Source of the DNA: Chloroflexota bacterium
GTDB taxonomy: Bacteria; Chloroflexota; Limnocylindria; P2-11E
Direction of reading: 5' to 3'
Length of the DNA stretch: 8,521 nucleotides
NCBI GenBank assembly: GCA_013695575.1
Contig: JACDAF010000195.1
Coordinates: forward strand, 1-8,521
The translations under genes and the position numbers were made by a program. Shown one piece after another: positions 1 to 6,551 of the stretch (position 1 is the stretch's first letter; every line of letters starts with the position of its first letter). Under the pieces are notes generated by a model. That model was not told where the DNA came from and did no database searches. It saw only the letters and a list, made by a program, of their open reading frames with translations.

Positions 1-803
1 TCGAGCGGATCGTGCGCGCTCGTCTGGTCCGTGACGACATCGATGCGTACACCGCGGCGGGCGATCTCCGGGAACGCCACCGCGGCGTTCGCGATCACCG
101 CGATGCTGCGCGGCGTTCGTGCCGCGACGGCGCTCTGCGCGCTCGCGAGCCCGGCGTCGAGGTCGGTCGCGATCTCGTCGAGGAAGCCCTGGCGCAGTCG
201 CCGCTGCGCGCGCGCTTCATCGACCTCCAGGACGAGCGCCACCCCTTCGTTCATCGTCACCGCGAGGGGCTGAGCGCCGCCCATGCCGCCGAGGCCGGCT
301 GTAAGGACCAGCCTCCCCGCGAGCGTGCCGCCGAAGTGCTTCTTCGCCACAGCGGCGAAGGTCTCGTAGGTGCCCTGCAGGATCCCCTGGGTCCCGATGT
401 AGATCCACGACCCCGCGGTCATCTGACCGTACATCGTCAGCCCGGCATCCTCGAGCTCGTGGAACTTCTCCCAGGTCGCCCAGGCGGGGACCAGCAGCGA
501 GTTCGCGATGAGGACGCGCGGGGCCCACTCGTGCGTGCGGAATACGCCCACCGGCTTGCCCGACTGCACGAGCAGCGTCTCGTCGTCCTTGAGGCGCTGC
601 AGCGTCTCGAGGATGAGCTCGAACGCGGGCCACGAACGAGCGGCGCGCCCGGTGCCGCCGTAGACGACGAGGTCGTCCGGGCGCTCGGCGACCTCCGGGT
701 CGAGATTGTTCTGGATCATCCGGAACGCGGCCTCCTGCGGCCACGCTGCGCAGGAGAGCGCACCCCCCCGGGGTGAACGGACGGCGCGTGCGGTCGCGGT
801 CAT
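1..803 (-). CDS. hutU: Urocanate hydratase (urocanase), N-terminal half; gene runs off the window start
   Basis: Urocanase adds water to urocanate to give 4-imidazolone-5-propionate, using tightly bound NAD+ as an electrophile; it is the second step of histidine degradation and is cytosolic. About 267 of the usual roughly 550 residues are in the window. The frame is open throughout and carries family signatures: RMIQNNLDPEVAERPDDLVV near residues 28-47, LLVQSGKPVGVFRTHE, QMTAGSWIYIG around residue 133, the glycine-rich NAD+-binding segment GLGGMGGAQ at about 170-178, and VTDQTSAHDPL at the truncated end. The catalytic cysteine region lies in the missing C-terminal half. The start is the ATG at 803, 26 bases after the hutH stop codon, preceded by a GGGGGA stretch that could serve as ribosome binding site. 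It follows hutH on the same strand, so the two are almost certainly co-transcribed. The identification is very secure; only the truncation limits it. Confidence 0.96.
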   Translation of the reverse strand, partial: MTATARAVRSPRGGALSCAAWPQEAAFRMIQNNLDPEVAERPDDLVVYGGTGRAARSWPAFELILETLQRLKDDETLLVQSGKPVGVFRTHEWAPRVLIANSLLVPAWATWEKFHELEDAGLTMYGQMTAGSWIYIGTQGILQGTYETFAAVAKKHFGGTLAGRLVLTAGLGGMGGAQPLAVTMNEGVALVLEVDEARAQRRLRQGFLDEIATDLDAGLASAQSAVAARTPRSIAVIANAAVAFPEIARRGVRIDVVTDQTSAHDPL

Positions 804-828
804 CGCGCGTCCCCCGGGGTAGTCGGTG

Positions 829-2358
829 TCATGCCAGACCCACCACCTGCGAACGCACGGCCGCGATGAGCACCTCGCGGGCGATGACGTCCGACATGGT
901 CGCGATCTCGCCCGACAGCGCGCGATCCTCGTCGAGCGTCGGCACATGCTCGCGGATGACGCGCCGCGCTTCCTCGAGCGCCGCTGTCGAGCGCATCCCG
1001 AGCAGGTCCAGGCCCTGCGCCGCGCACAGCGACTCGATGGCCAGGATGTCACGCGTGTTGCGGATGACGTCGGCGAGCTTCAGGGCCGCGTGCAGTCCCA
1101 TGCTCACGTGGTCCTCCATCCCCGCGGATGTCGGGACCGATTCGACCGACGCCGGGAAGGCGCGCAGGCGGTTCTCGGTCACCAGGGCTGCGGCCGTGTA
1201 CTGGGCGACCATGTAGCCGCTGTTGCGGCCGGGCTCGCGCGCGAGGAACGGCTGGAGCCCCGAGGTGTGCCCGTTCGTGATGCGATCGATGCGGGCCTCG
1301 CTGATGTCCGCAAGCTCGGCGACGGCCATCGTCGCGAGATCGAGCGCGATGGCGACAGGCTGGCCGTGGAAGTTCCCGCCGCTCAGCACCCGTCCTTCCT
1401 CGGTGAACACGAGCGGGTTGTCGGTGACCGAGTTGATCTCGATCTCGAGCACCCCCCGGACATATGCGAGGGCATCCCGGGATGCCCCGTGCACCTGCGG
1501 CATGCACCGGATCGAGTACGGGTCCTGCACGCGCGGGTCGCCCACGCGATGCGAATCGAGGATCGGGCTGCCTTCGACGAGGCTGCGCAGGTTCCCAGCG
1601 ACGACACCCTGCCCCGGGTGTGGTCGGGCATCGTGGAGCACCTGGGTCCACGGCACATCCGTCGCACGAAGGGCTTCCGCGGTGAGCACCCCGATGACGT
1701 CGGCCGACGTGCAGAGCACCTCGGCGTCATGGAGCGCGAGACAGCCGACCGCGGTCATGACCTGCGTGCCGTTGATGAGCGACAGACCCTCCTTGGGCGC
1801 GAGCTCGATCGGCCGCAGGTCGGCGTGGCGGAGAGCGTCGGCCGCGCTCTTGCGCTTGCCGTCGTGGAACGCCTCGCCCTCGCCGATCATCACGAGCGCG
1901 GCATGGGCGAGTGGCGCGAGATCGCCGGACGCGCCGACGCTGCCGTGACGCGGGATCACCGGGAGCACGCCCCGGTTCAGCATGTCGAGGAGCAGATGCA
2001 CGGTCTCCGGGCGGACCCCGGACCGCCCCGCGGCCAGCGTCTGCGCCCGCAGGAGCAGGACGGCGCGCACGACGTCGAGCGGCAGCGGATCGCCCACACC
2101 CACCGCATGGCTGCGCACGAGGTTGCGCTGGAGTGCGCGCAGGTCCGCCGGAGCGACACGCACCCGTGCCAGGTCGCCGTATCCCGTGTTCACGCCATAG
2201 ACCGCCGCATCGCCGCCGGCGATCTTCGCGACGAGCTTGGCGGCGTCCGCGACGCGGTGCTCGGCACCCCGGTCGAGCGCGACGGCGGTCCCCTTGCGCG
2301 CGACCGCGATCACGTCCGCGATGGAGAGGCCGTGACCCGTCAGCCGGAGGGTCGTCAC
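829..2358 (-). CDS. hutH: Histidine ammonia-lyase (histidase)
   Basis: Histidase removes ammonia from L-histidine to give trans-urocanate, the committing step of histidine catabolism. The 509-residue product matches the usual length of about 510. The Ala-Ser-Gly triad that cyclises into the MIO electrophile is at 143-145 within GSVGASGDLAPLAH. Other active-site segments are YGVNTGYG (Tyr54), QDPYSIRCMPQVHGA (Arg284) and SAGMEDHVSMG (Glu415), each one residue later than in the Pseudomonas putida enzyme (Tyr53, Arg283, Glu414). The start is taken as the GTG at 2358, because it overlaps the stop of the upstream carbonic anhydrase-like gene (GTGA) and gives the family length; a purine-rich GAGAGAG lies just upstream. 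The frame stays open far upstream but that stretch is antisense to, or in another frame of, neighbouring genes. All catalytic residues I can check are present, so the enzyme should be active. Confidence 0.97.
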   Translation of the reverse strand: MTTLRLTGHGLSIADVIAVARKGTAVALDRGAEHRVADAAKLVAKIAGGDAAVYGVNTGYGDLARVRVAPADLRALQRNLVRSHAVGVGDPLPLDVVRAVLLLRAQTLAAGRSGVRPETVHLLLDMLNRGVLPVIPRHGSVGASGDLAPLAHAALVMIGEGEAFHDGKRKSAADALRHADLRPIELAPKEGLSLINGTQVMTAVGCLALHDAEVLCTSADVIGVLTAEALRATDVPWTQVLHDARPHPGQGVVAGNLRSLVEGSPILDSHRVGDPRVQDPYSIRCMPQVHGASRDALAYVRGVLEIEINSVTDNPLVFTEEGRVLSGGNFHGQPVAIALDLATMAVAELADISEARIDRITNGHTSGLQPFLAREPGRNSGYMVAQYTAAALVTENRLRAFPASVESVPTSAGMEDHVSMGLHAALKLADVIRNTRDILAIESLCAAQGLDLLGMRSTAALEEARRVIREHVPTLDEDRALSGEIATMSDVIAREVLIAAVRSQVVGLA

Positions 2359-2879
2359 TCGATCTCTCTCAGGTTCTCCAGATACCAGGCGGCGAGCTCC
2401 GTGTAGTGCGCGGCCGCGGCGACGGTCCAGCGCTCGTCGTCGGGCCCCGTCTCGCGGATGACGCGAGCGGGTATGCCAAGTACGAGCGAGCGCCCGGGTA
2501 CCTTCATCCCTTCCGGCAGCACCGCGCCGGCCCCGATCACCGTCCCGGCTCCGACGTGGTTCGCACCGACGAGCACCGCCGCCTGACCCACGAGCACATT
2601 CCGCTCGACGACGCTCGAGTGGACGAGGGCCATGTGCCCGATGGTGACGTCCTCGCCGATGATCGTCGGCTCGTCGATCTCGGTGTGGATGACGCTGTTG
2701 TCCTGGACGCTCGTGCGCGCACCGATCTCGATGCGCGCCATGTCCCCTCGCAGCACCGTCCCGAACCAGACGGACGCTCCCTCGGCGATCGCGACGTCGC
2801 CGATGAGCACGGCGGTGGGGGCGACGAAGGCATGCGGGTCGACCTGCGGGCGCTTGCCGCGGTACTCGTAGCTCGGCAC
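2355..2879 (-). CDS. Gamma-class carbonic anhydrase / YrdA-PaaY-like left-handed beta-helix protein
   Basis: The 174-residue product is a hexapeptide-repeat (left-handed beta-helix) protein of the gamma carbonic anhydrase family. These are trimers that bind a metal between subunits; members hydrate CO2 or, as PaaY, act as CoA thioesterases, and many have no proven activity. The family pattern is clear: SVWFGTVLRGD (Arg44, Asp46), QDNSVIHTE, IGHMALVH, then GAGAVLPEG and LVLGIPARVIR. The three expected metal-binding histidines are His65, His82 and His87. A C-terminal helix (about 150-172) follows the beta-helix. The start is the GTG at 2879, preceded by a strong ribosome binding site. The stop overlaps the hutH start (GTGA), so it is the first gene of the hut transcript seen here. 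Whether it serves histidine degradation, or the divergent CoA pathway next door, cannot be told from sequence. The family call is firm; enzymatic activity is not. Confidence 0.9.
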   Translation of the reverse strand: MPSYEYRGKRPQVDPHAFVAPTAVLIGDVAIAEGASVWFGTVLRGDMARIEIGARTSVQDNSVIHTEIDEPTIIGEDVTIGHMALVHSSVVERNVLVGQAAVLVGANHVGAGTVIGAGAVLPEGMKVPGRSLVLGIPARVIRETGPDDERWTVAAAAHYTELAAWYLENLREIE

Positions 2880-2885
2880 CTCGGT

Positions 2886-2894
2886 CTCCTCCCT
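2886..2894 (-). promoter_or_regulatory. Ribosome binding site for the carbonic anhydrase-like gene
   Basis: Read on the minus strand the sequence is AGGGAGGAG, a near-ideal Shine-Dalgarno element ending six bases before the GTG at 2879. It settles the start of the gene despite the non-ATG codon. The other starts in this window have weak or no such element and mostly depend on overlap with the preceding gene. Confidence 0.75.
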
Positions 2895-2904
2895 TGTGAC
2901 GTGC

Positions 2905-2914
2905 CGATATCGTA
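2905..2914. promoter_or_regulatory. Possible overlapping divergent -10 elements with an 8-bp palindrome
   Basis: The 47-base gap between the divergent starts holds its only AT-rich patch here. CGATATCG at 2905-2912 is a perfect palindrome. TATCGT at 2908-2913 fits a TAnnnT -10 hexamer for the rightward operon, and TACGAT (minus strand, 2914-2909) fits one for the leftward operon. The leftward spacing works well: a start site near 2902, then the ribosome binding site, then GTG. The rightward one would leave a leader of only about six bases, that is, near-leaderless translation. I see no convincing -35 hexamers on either side, so this is a suggestion from position and composition only. Confidence 0.3.
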
Positions 2915-2926
2915 TGGGTCGCGCTC

Positions 2927-3367
2927 ATGGGGGATGCCATCGCCACAGGGCGGCGCGCGCGACCGATCCGGATCCTCGTCGCGAAGGTCGGCCTCGACGG
3001 GCACGACCGCGGCGTGAAGATCGTCGCGCGCGCGCTGCGCGACGCGGGGATGGAGGTCATCTACACCGGGCTCCATCGCACCCCGCTCGAGGTCGTGAAG
3101 GTCGCGCTCCAGGAGGACGTGGACGCGATCGGCGTGAGCATCCTCTCCGGCGCGCACATGACGGTCTTCCCAAAGCTCCTCGACCTGCTCCGGGCCGAGG
3201 GCCTCGCCGACGAGATCGCGCTCCTCGGGGGCGGCGTCATCCCCGACGAGGATGTCGTCGCCCTCAAGCGCTTGGGCGTGGCCGACCTCGTCGGGCAGGA
3301 TGCGACGCCGGACGAGGTCGTCGCCGCTGTCCAGACCGCGGTGGCCGCGCGTCGGACGGTCCGATGA
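2927..3367 (+). CDS. hcmB: B12-binding small subunit of an acyl-CoA mutase (2-hydroxyisobutyryl-CoA mutase type)
   Basis: This 146-residue protein is a stand-alone cobalamin-binding domain, the small subunit of two-part adenosylcobalamin-dependent acyl-CoA mutases. The base-off/His-on motif is complete: Asp24-Gly-His26-Asp-Arg-Gly29, then 41 residues to Ser71-Ile-Leu73, then 27 residues to the Gly-Gly-Gly at 101-103. His26 is the residue expected to replace dimethylbenzimidazole as the lower cobalt ligand. Length and architecture match HcmB, IcmB and the archaeal-type MCM small subunits, which cannot be separated by this domain alone. The HcmB call rests on the large subunit encoded downstream. 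The start is the ATG at 2927; no clear ribosome binding site precedes it. The stop overlaps the ligase start (ATGA), so it is the first gene of a three-gene operon. The cobalamin-binding function is secure; the specific name is inferred. Confidence 0.88.
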   Translation: MGDAIATGRRARPIRILVAKVGLDGHDRGVKIVARALRDAGMEVIYTGLHRTPLEVVKVALQEDVDAIGVSILSGAHMTVFPKLLDLLRAEGLADEIALLGGGVIPDEDVVALKRLGVADLVGQDATPDEVVAAVQTAVAARRTVR

Positions 3368-4776
3368 CCCTCATGGAGTCCTGGACCTGGCCACCCCGAT
3401 ACGACGAGGGTTACGCCCCGGCGCCCGATCAGCCGTATTGGTCACCCGTTCGCGAGACGATGCCCGCGGCGGAGCGCGAGGCCGCGATCGTCCAGCGCAT
3501 CCGGGTTGTGATGCGCTACGCCTACGAGCGCGCGCCCTTTTACCGGCGGAAGTGGGAGGAGGCCGGGATCGACCCCGCGGCCATCCGCTCGCTGGAGGAT
3601 TTCGAGCGGGTCCCAGTCGTGACGAAGCACGAGCTACGCGAGACGCAGGAGGCGCACGAGCCCTTCGGCGATTTCCTCTGCGTGCCGGCAGCGGAGGTGA
3701 AGCACGTCCACGGGACCTCCGGGACGACGGGCCGACCCACGGCGTTCGGCATCAGCACCGGCGACTGGCGGGCGATCGCGAACGCCCACGCCAGGGTGCT
3801 CTGGGCGATGGGGGTCCGGCCCGACGACACCGTGTTCATCGGCTCGTTCTTCAGCCTCTATATGGGCTCATGGGGCACCCTGATCGGGACGGAGCGCCTG
3901 GGAGCGCGCGTCTTTCCCTTTGGCGCCGGCGTCGTGGGGCAGACGGCGCGCGCGGTCAGCTGGCTCCGGCAGATGCGGCCGACGGTGTTCTACGGCACGC
4001 CGTCGTACGCGCTGCACATTGCGGAGTCCGCCCGCGATGCCGGAGTGGATCCGCGTGAATTCGGGCTGCGCCGGCTCGTGTTCTCCGGGGAGCCCGGCGC
4101 CTCGATCCCCGCGATCCGCGGGAAGCTCGAGCGGCTGTACGGCGCGCTTGTCTTCGACTCAGGGAGCATGGCGGAGGTCTCACCCTGGATGAACCTGGGG
4201 GAGAGCAGTGCCAGGGTCGGCATGCTGTGCTGGCAGGACCTCGTCTACACCGAGGTCTGCGATCCACGGACGTACGCGCGCGTGCCGTACGGCGCCGAGG
4301 GGACGCCGGTGTACACCACGCTCGAGCGGTGCAGCCAGCCGATGATCAGGCTCCTCTCGAACGACCTGACGCGGTGGGAGTCCGGGCCGACACCATGCGG
4401 GAGGACCTACCCGTACCTGCCGAAGGGCATCTACGGCCGGATCGACGACATGTTCACGATCCGGGGAGAGAACATCTACCCGAGCGCGATCGACGACGTG
4501 ATGAGCGCGCTGCCCGGATACGGCGGCGAGCATCGCATCCTCATCACGCGCGCGGAGGCGATGGACGACCTCTTGGTCCAGCTCGAGCACCACCAGAGCG
4601 TCGCCGGGGCCGGAGCACGCGAGGCACTCCGGCGTTTGGCCGAGGAGCGGCTGCGAGCGGTGCTCGGCGTCGGCGCGCGCGTCATCTGCGTGCCGCCCGG
4701 GACGCTGGAGCGCAACGAGTTCAAGGCCCGTCGCGTGGTAGACGACCGCGATCTGTTCCGGGCGGCGCGGTCCTGA
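3364..4776 (+). CDS. PaaK-like acyl-CoA ligase, probable 2-hydroxyisobutyrate-CoA ligase
   Basis: This 470-residue protein belongs to the phenylacetate-CoA ligase (PaaK) branch of the adenylate-forming enzymes: it activates an acid with ATP to an acyl-AMP, then transfers it to CoA. Visible motifs are the phosphate-binding loop HGTSGTTGRPT at 116-126, SGEPG at 241-245, the hinge and adenylate-binding stretch YGRIDDMFTIRGENIYPS at 357-374, and a C-terminal GTLERNEFKARRVVDDR at 446-462, where Lys454 is in place to be the catalytic lysine. The length is slightly above classical PaaK. The ATG at 3364 overlaps the previous stop (ATGA); a second ATG at 3373 is possible. It lies between the two mutase subunit genes. 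In Aquincola tertiaricarbonis a PaaK-type ligase accompanies HcmAB and activates 2-hydroxyisobutyrate, so the same substrate is likely here. Phenylacetate or another 2-hydroxyacid cannot be excluded from sequence. Family is certain; substrate is inference. Confidence 0.87.
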   Translation: MTLMESWTWPPRYDEGYAPAPDQPYWSPVRETMPAAEREAAIVQRIRVVMRYAYERAPFYRRKWEEAGIDPAAIRSLEDFERVPVVTKHELRETQEAHEPFGDFLCVPAAEVKHVHGTSGTTGRPTAFGISTGDWRAIANAHARVLWAMGVRPDDTVFIGSFFSLYMGSWGTLIGTERLGARVFPFGAGVVGQTARAVSWLRQMRPTVFYGTPSYALHIAESARDAGVDPREFGLRRLVFSGEPGASIPAIRGKLERLYGALVFDSGSMAEVSPWMNLGESSARVGMLCWQDLVYTEVCDPRTYARVPYGAEGTPVYTTLERCSQPMIRLLSNDLTRWESGPTPCGRTYPYLPKGIYGRIDDMFTIRGENIYPSAIDDVMSALPGYGGEHRILITRAEAMDDLLVQLEHHQSVAGAGAREALRRLAEERLRAVLGVGARVICVPPGTLERNEFKARRVVDDRDLFRAARS

Positions 4777-6509
4777 TGGGCGGAGCCGCCGGTCGGTCAC
4801 CGGACGACGACCGGCGCACGCCGCTCGCCGACGAGCGCCTCCGACGACAGGCGGCCGAGGACGCCGCAGCGTGGGAGGCGGCCGAGCTCGCCGAGTTCGT
4901 CCGCCGCCAGCCGGAGTCCCGCAGCGAATACCGGACGGCGTCGGGCCTGCCGCTGCAGCGGGTCTACACGCCGGCCGACGTCGCGGGCTCCGACTGGGAG
5001 CGGCTCGGGCTGCCCGGGCGCTACCCGTTCACCCGCGGGCCGTACCCGACGATGTACCGCGGCCGTCTCTGGACGATGCGGCAGATCGCGGGCTATGGGA
5101 CGCCGGCGGATACCAACGAGCGCTTCCGCTATCTCATCGCGCAAGGGCAGACCGGGCTCTCGGTCGACTTCGACATGCCCACGCTGATGGGATACGACTC
5201 CGATCACGAGATGAGCGAGGGCGAGGTCGGACGCGAGGGGGTCGCGATCGACGTGCTCGACGACATGGAAGCGCTCTTCGCGGGCATCGACCTCGAGTCC
5301 ATCAGCGTCTCGATGACGATCAACCCGACCGCGTGGATCCTCCTCGCGATGTACGTTGCCGTCGCGCAGGGCCGCGGTCACGACCTGAACAAGCTCTCGG
5401 GGACGATCCAGAACGACATCCTGAAGGAGTACGTAGCGCAGAAGGAGTGGATCTACCCGATCGGGCCGAGCATGCGCATCGTCCGCGACACGATCGTGCA
5501 CTGCGCGCGCACGATGGCGCGCTACAACCCGATCAACATCAGCGGCTACCATATCTCCGAGGCTGGCGCGAATGCGCTGCAAGAGGCGGCCTTCACCATG
5601 GCGAACGCACGCGCGTACGTGCGCGAGGTCGTCGGATCCGGCGTGCCGGCGGACGACTTCGCCGGACGGCTTTCCTTCTACTTCGTGTGCCAGAGCGATT
5701 TCTTCGAGGAGCTCGCGAAGTTCCGTGCGGTACGCCGCGTGTGGGCGACCATGATGCGAGAGGAATTCGGCGCTCGGCGTCCCGAATCGATGCGTTTGCG
5801 CTTCCACTGCCAGACCGCGGCGGCCTCGCTCACGAAGCCCCAGCCCTACAACAACGTCGTGCGTACCACGCTCCAGGCCCTCTGCGCCGTGCTCGGCGGG
5901 GCGCAATCGCTGCACACGAACGGCCTCGACGAGGCGTACGCGATCCCGTCCGAGTCCGCGATGAAGCTGGCCCTCCGGACCCAGCAGGTCATCGCCGACG
6001 AGACGAATGTCGCGAGCGTCGTCGATCCGCTCGGCGGGTCGTACTACCTCGAATCTCTCACCGATCGGATGGAGCGCGGGATCCACGACTATCTGCGGCG
6101 CATCGAAGAGATCGGTGGGACCCTCCGCGCCATCGAGACGAACTTCTTCCAGCGTGAGATCGCCGAGACCGCGTACGAGCATGCGCTCCGTAAGGCGTCC
6201 GGCGAGCGCGTGGTCGTCGGAGTGAACAAGTACGTCGATCCTCCCGGGGCGGATGAGGCCGTGGACGTCCACCGCATCGATCCGGCCGCCGAGCGTCGCC
6301 AGATCGAGCACCTGCGTGCGGTGAAGGCCGCGCGCGATCCGACCGCGGTCGGCTCCGCGCTCGCGCGCCTTCGGTCGGATGCCGCCGACACGGCCGCGAA
6401 CCTCATGCCGGCGACGATCGAGGCGGTGAAGGCGCGCGCGTCGATGGGGGAGATCGTGGAGGCGCTCCGGCCGTCATTCGGCACGTACCGGGAGACTCCC
6501 GTGTTCTAG
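4776..6509 (+). CDS. hcmA: 2-hydroxyisobutyryl-CoA mutase large (substrate-binding) subunit
   Basis: The large subunit of an adenosylcobalamin-dependent mutase interconverts 2-hydroxyisobutyryl-CoA and 3-hydroxybutyryl-CoA by radical carbon-skeleton rearrangement. The 577-residue product holds the TIM-barrel part only; the cobalamin domain is the separate gene at 2927. General mutase features are GPYPTMYRGRLWTMRQIAGY (residues 88-107, with the CoA-pocket Thr100 and Arg102), TIQNDILKE, ISGYHISEAG with the conserved His259, and SLHTNGLDEA. Specificity residues set it apart: Ile104 stands where methylmalonyl-CoA mutase has Tyr89, and Asp131 where it has Ala116. This matches the Ile90/Asp117 pair described for HcmA of Aquincola tertiaricarbonis. 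The C-terminal GTYRETPVF also resembles what I recall of HcmA. The ATG at 4776 shares a base with the ligase stop (TGATG), so translation is coupled. No MeaB-type chaperone gene follows. Isobutyryl- or methylmalonyl-CoA mutase are the alternatives, both disfavoured by the pocket residues. Confidence 0.9.
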   Translation: MGGAAGRSPDDDRRTPLADERLRRQAAEDAAAWEAAELAEFVRRQPESRSEYRTASGLPLQRVYTPADVAGSDWERLGLPGRYPFTRGPYPTMYRGRLWTMRQIAGYGTPADTNERFRYLIAQGQTGLSVDFDMPTLMGYDSDHEMSEGEVGREGVAIDVLDDMEALFAGIDLESISVSMTINPTAWILLAMYVAVAQGRGHDLNKLSGTIQNDILKEYVAQKEWIYPIGPSMRIVRDTIVHCARTMARYNPINISGYHISEAGANALQEAAFTMANARAYVREVVGSGVPADDFAGRLSFYFVCQSDFFEELAKFRAVRRVWATMMREEFGARRPESMRLRFHCQTAAASLTKPQPYNNVVRTTLQALCAVLGGAQSLHTNGLDEAYAIPSESAMKLALRTQQVIADETNVASVVDPLGGSYYLESLTDRMERGIHDYLRRIEEIGGTLRAIETNFFQREIAETAYEHALRKASGERVVVGVNKYVDPPGADEAVDVHRIDPAAERRQIEHLRAVKAARDPTAVGSALARLRSDAADTAANLMPATIEAVKARASMGEIVEALRPSFGTYRETPVF

Positions 6510-6525
6510 TCAATCCCCGCGCCCA

Positions 6526-6549
6526 TCGCGCCTTCGGCTGCGCGAAGCC
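6526..6549. terminator. Weak hairpin between convergent operons, possible shared terminator
   Basis: Between the mutase stop at 6509 and the response regulator stop at 6552 lies TCGCGC (6526-6531) paired with GCGCGA (6540-6545) around an eight-base loop; the alternative stem GGCT/AGCC (6536-6539 with 6546-6549) competes with it. The position between two converging genes suits a bidirectional terminator. There is no T-run on either strand and the stems are short, so an intrinsic terminator is not established. Confidence 0.25.
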
Positions 6550-6551
6550 TC

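Noticed and set aside
826..2406. Open frame of about 526 codons on the plus strand opposite hutH
   Set aside because: It is antisense to a fully conserved histidase with all catalytic residues; its composition is typical of a GC-rich shadow frame.
2359..3060. Upstream extension of the hutH frame
   Set aside because: It overlaps the carbonic anhydrase-like gene in another frame and the start of the mutase small subunit gene; histidase length and active-site spacing fit the GTG at 2358.
4797..6311. Long open frame of about 504 codons on the minus strand opposite the mutase large subunit
   Set aside because: It mirrors the codon pattern of a certain gene in GC-rich DNA, has an arginine- and histidine-rich composition and shows no family motif.
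4776..6509. Methylmalonyl-CoA or isobutyryl-CoA mutase as the identity of the large subunit
   Set aside because: Methylmalonyl-CoA mutase has Tyr and isobutyryl-CoA mutase has Phe at the position that is Ile104 here, and neither has the pocket Asp131.
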